This document shows, one piece after another, positions 13,353 through 14,866 of a stretch of 14,866 bases of DNA; the stretch's first letter is position 1; each line of letters begins with the position of its first letter. Where the stretch lies: the NCBI GenBank assembly GCA_041628615.1, contig JBFKOW010000084.1, positions 1 to 14,866 on the forward strand. The letters are read 5' to 3'. Position numbers and translations under genes: made by a program. The stretch comes from JAMWZF01 sp041628615 (GTDB lineage: Bacteria; Pseudomonadota; Alphaproteobacteria; Rhodobacterales; Rhodobacteraceae). The notes under the pieces are model-generated. The model saw only the letters and a list, made by a program, of their open reading frames with translations. It was not told the DNA's origin and made no database searches.

Positions 13353-14866
13353 ATGGAAAACGCATTCACGATTGCGGCCTATGTCGTGGCCGGCGTCCTG
13401 TTCATCCTGTCGCTGGGCGGGCTGTCGGGACAGGAAAGCGCCAAGCGCGCGGTGTGGTACGGCATCGTCGGCATGGCGATCGCGGTCGTCGCGACGATCT
13501 TCGGCCCGGGCTCGGGCCTCTGGCTGGTGTCGCTGGTGCTGATCGCCGGCGGCGCGGCGGTGGGCTACCAGCTCGCGACGCGGGTCGAGATGACCCAGAT
13601 GCCCGAGCTTGTCGCCATCATGCACTCGCTCGTCGGTCTTGCCGCGGTGTTCGTGGGCTTCAACGCCGACCTGATGATCAACTATGTCGGCGGCGTCTAC
13701 GAGGCGAACGGCCTCGTCATGGGCGCGGTCGGCGAGAACGGGATCACCGCCATCGGCCTGCCGAAGGAGGTCCATGACGGCCTGTCCGCATTCGGCCAGC
13801 TGATCGCCAAGAAATCCTCGGTCGAGATCGGCATCCTGCGGGTCGAACTGGTGCTCGGCATCTGGATCGGCGCGGTGACCTTCACCGGCTCCGTCGTCGC
13901 CTATGCCAAGCTCGCCGGATCGTCGTCGAAACTGCCGTTCCAGATCGATACCGCGGCGAAGAAACTGCCGGGCGGGCATCTGCTGAACGCCGCCGCGGCG
14001 GCGTTGTCGGTCCTCCTGCTTGTGGTCTACCTCGGCGGCGGCGGGTCCTGGGCCCTCGTCCTGCTGACCCTCGCGGGGCTGTTCATCGGCTACCACCTGA
14101 TCATGGGCATCGGCGGCGCCGACATGCCGGTGGTGGTGTCGATGCTGAACAGCTACTCGGGCTGGGCGGCGGCGGCGATCGGCTTCTCGCTCGGCAACGA
14201 CCTGCTGATCGTGGTCGGGGCGCTGGTGGGCTCGTCGGGTGCGATCCTGTCCTACATCATGTGCAAGGCGATGAACCGGTCCTTCGTGTCGGTCATCCTC
14301 GGCGGCTTTGGCGGCGCCAAGGGCGAACAGATGGCCGTCGAGGGCGAGCAGGTCGCCATCGACGCCGACGGCGTTGCCTCGGTGCTCAATGACGCCGACA
14401 GCATCATCATCGTGCCGGGCTATGGTATGGCCGTGGCGCAGGCCCAGCAGGCGGTCAGCGAACTGACCAACAAGTTGCGCGCCAGGGGCAAGGAGGTGCG
14501 CTTCGGCATCCACCCGGTGGCGGGCCGCCTTCCGGGGCATATGAACGTGCTGCTGGCCGAGGCGAAGGTTCCTTACGACATCGTGCTGGAGATGGACGAG
14601 ATCAACGACGACTTCCCGAAAACCGACGTCGCCATCGTCATCGGCTCGAACGACATCGTCAATCCGGCGGCGCAGGAAGACCCCAACAGCCCGATCGCCG
14701 GCATGCCGGTGCTGGAGGTTTGGAAGGCCAAGCATGTCTTCGTCTCGAAACGCGGGCAGGGGACCGGCTATTCCGGCATCGAGAACCCACTGTTCTACAA
14801 GGACAACACACGGATGTTCTTTGGCGACGCCAAGGAAAGCGTGAACAAGCTTCTGTCGCTGATCGA
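13353..14866 (+). CDS. pntB: NAD(P) transhydrogenase subunit beta (3' end cut by window edge)
   Basis: The frame reads 504 codons from an ATG with AAAGGAG eight bases upstream, overlapping the pntA stop, and leaves the window open. It covers the membrane domain II and the NADP(H)-binding domain III. Family marks include VEMTQMPELVAIMHS with His91, GGADMPVVVSMLNSYSGW at 254-271, the GYGMAVAQAQ nucleotide loop at 356-365, RFGIHPVAGRLPGHMN at 383-398 and the terminal GYSGIENPLFYKDNTRMFFGD. The last residues seen match the very end of E. coli PntB, so only a few codons are missing. The region about 105-168, between two membrane segments, is roughly 40 residues longer than in E. coli PntB (462 residues). 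It forms one enzyme with PntA. Confidence 0.97.
   Translation, partial: MENAFTIAAYVVAGVLFILSLGGLSGQESAKRAVWYGIVGMAIAVVATIFGPGSGLWLVSLVLIAGGAAVGYQLATRVEMTQMPELVAIMHSLVGLAAVFVGFNADLMINYVGGVYEANGLVMGAVGENGITAIGLPKEVHDGLSAFGQLIAKKSSVEIGILRVELVLGIWIGAVTFTGSVVAYAKLAGSSSKLPFQIDTAAKKLPGGHLLNAAAAALSVLLLVVYLGGGGSWALVLLTLAGLFIGYHLIMGIGGADMPVVVSMLNSYSGWAAAAIGFSLGNDLLIVVGALVGSSGAILSYIMCKAMNRSFVSVILGGFGGAKGEQMAVEGEQVAIDADGVASVLNDADSIIIVPGYGMAVAQAQQAVSELTNKLRARGKEVRFGIHPVAGRLPGHMNVLLAEAKVPYDIVLEMDEINDDFPKTDVAIVIGSNDIVNPAAQEDPNSPIAGMPVLEVWKAKHVFVSKRGQGTGYSGIENPLFYKDNTRMFFGDAKESVNKLLSLI

Noticed and set aside
11076..14735. A 1219-codon open frame on the minus strand opposite pntB, pntA and the methyltransferase gene
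   Set aside because: It is antisense to well-identified conserved genes, its product is a low-complexity Arg/His/Asp/Gly-rich string with no domain, and such frames arise when G/C third positions suppress stops on the other strand.

Overview
This is an ordinary-looking chromosomal stretch of a very GC-rich alphaproteobacterium, most likely a member of the Rhodobacteraceae/Rhodobacterales. The evidence for that is the strong G/C bias at third codon positions, a fused one-piece PntA next to PntB, an isoquinoline-oxidoreductase-type molybdenum hydroxylase pair, and protein sequences that read like those of Rhodobacter relatives. No rRNA, tRNA, insertion sequence, phage gene or CRISPR array is visible. 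Coding density is high: no gap between genes exceeds about 150 bases.

Layout from left to right. Minus strand, 1-3917: a PlsC-like lysophospholipid acyltransferase cut by the left edge; a small membrane protein of unknown function; and aminopeptidase N (pepN), whose stop overlaps the small protein's start. Plus strand, 3977-6411: a tiny DUF2256 zinc-ribbon-like protein diverging from pepN; a class I glutamine-amidotransferase-fold peptidase (C26, PuuD-like); then a tightly coupled pair made of a HemG-like flavodoxin-fold protein and a D-lyxose isomerase-type cupin. Minus strand, 6429-9134: a two-gene molybdenum hydroxylase (2Fe-2S small subunit and Tat-exported molybdopterin large subunit). 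Plus strand, 9228-9866: a TetR regulator divergent from the hydroxylase. Minus strand, 9886-11079: kynureninase (kynU). Plus strand, 11184 to the right edge: a small ICMT/PEMT-type membrane methyltransferase, then pntA and pntB of the proton-translocating transhydrogenase, with pntB running off the window only a few codons before its expected end.

Functional links supported by the layout are few. pntA and pntB encode one membrane complex. The two hydroxylase subunits form one enzyme and are probably controlled by the divergent TetR protein, because the 93-base gap holds a strikingly symmetric set of TGTCA/TGACA half-sites. The HemG-like protein and the isomerase share an ATGA stop/start overlap and are surely co-translated, though their products do not belong to any joint pathway I know. 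pepN and the small membrane protein are coupled in the same way. The remaining genes are single functions (peptide turnover, tryptophan catabolism, membrane lipid or protein modification) set side by side.

I found no convincing new multi-gene system. The items most worth a second look are the nested operator-like symmetry between the TetR and hydroxylase genes, the HemG-like/isomerase pair, and the extended periplasmic/cytoplasmic loop in PntB.
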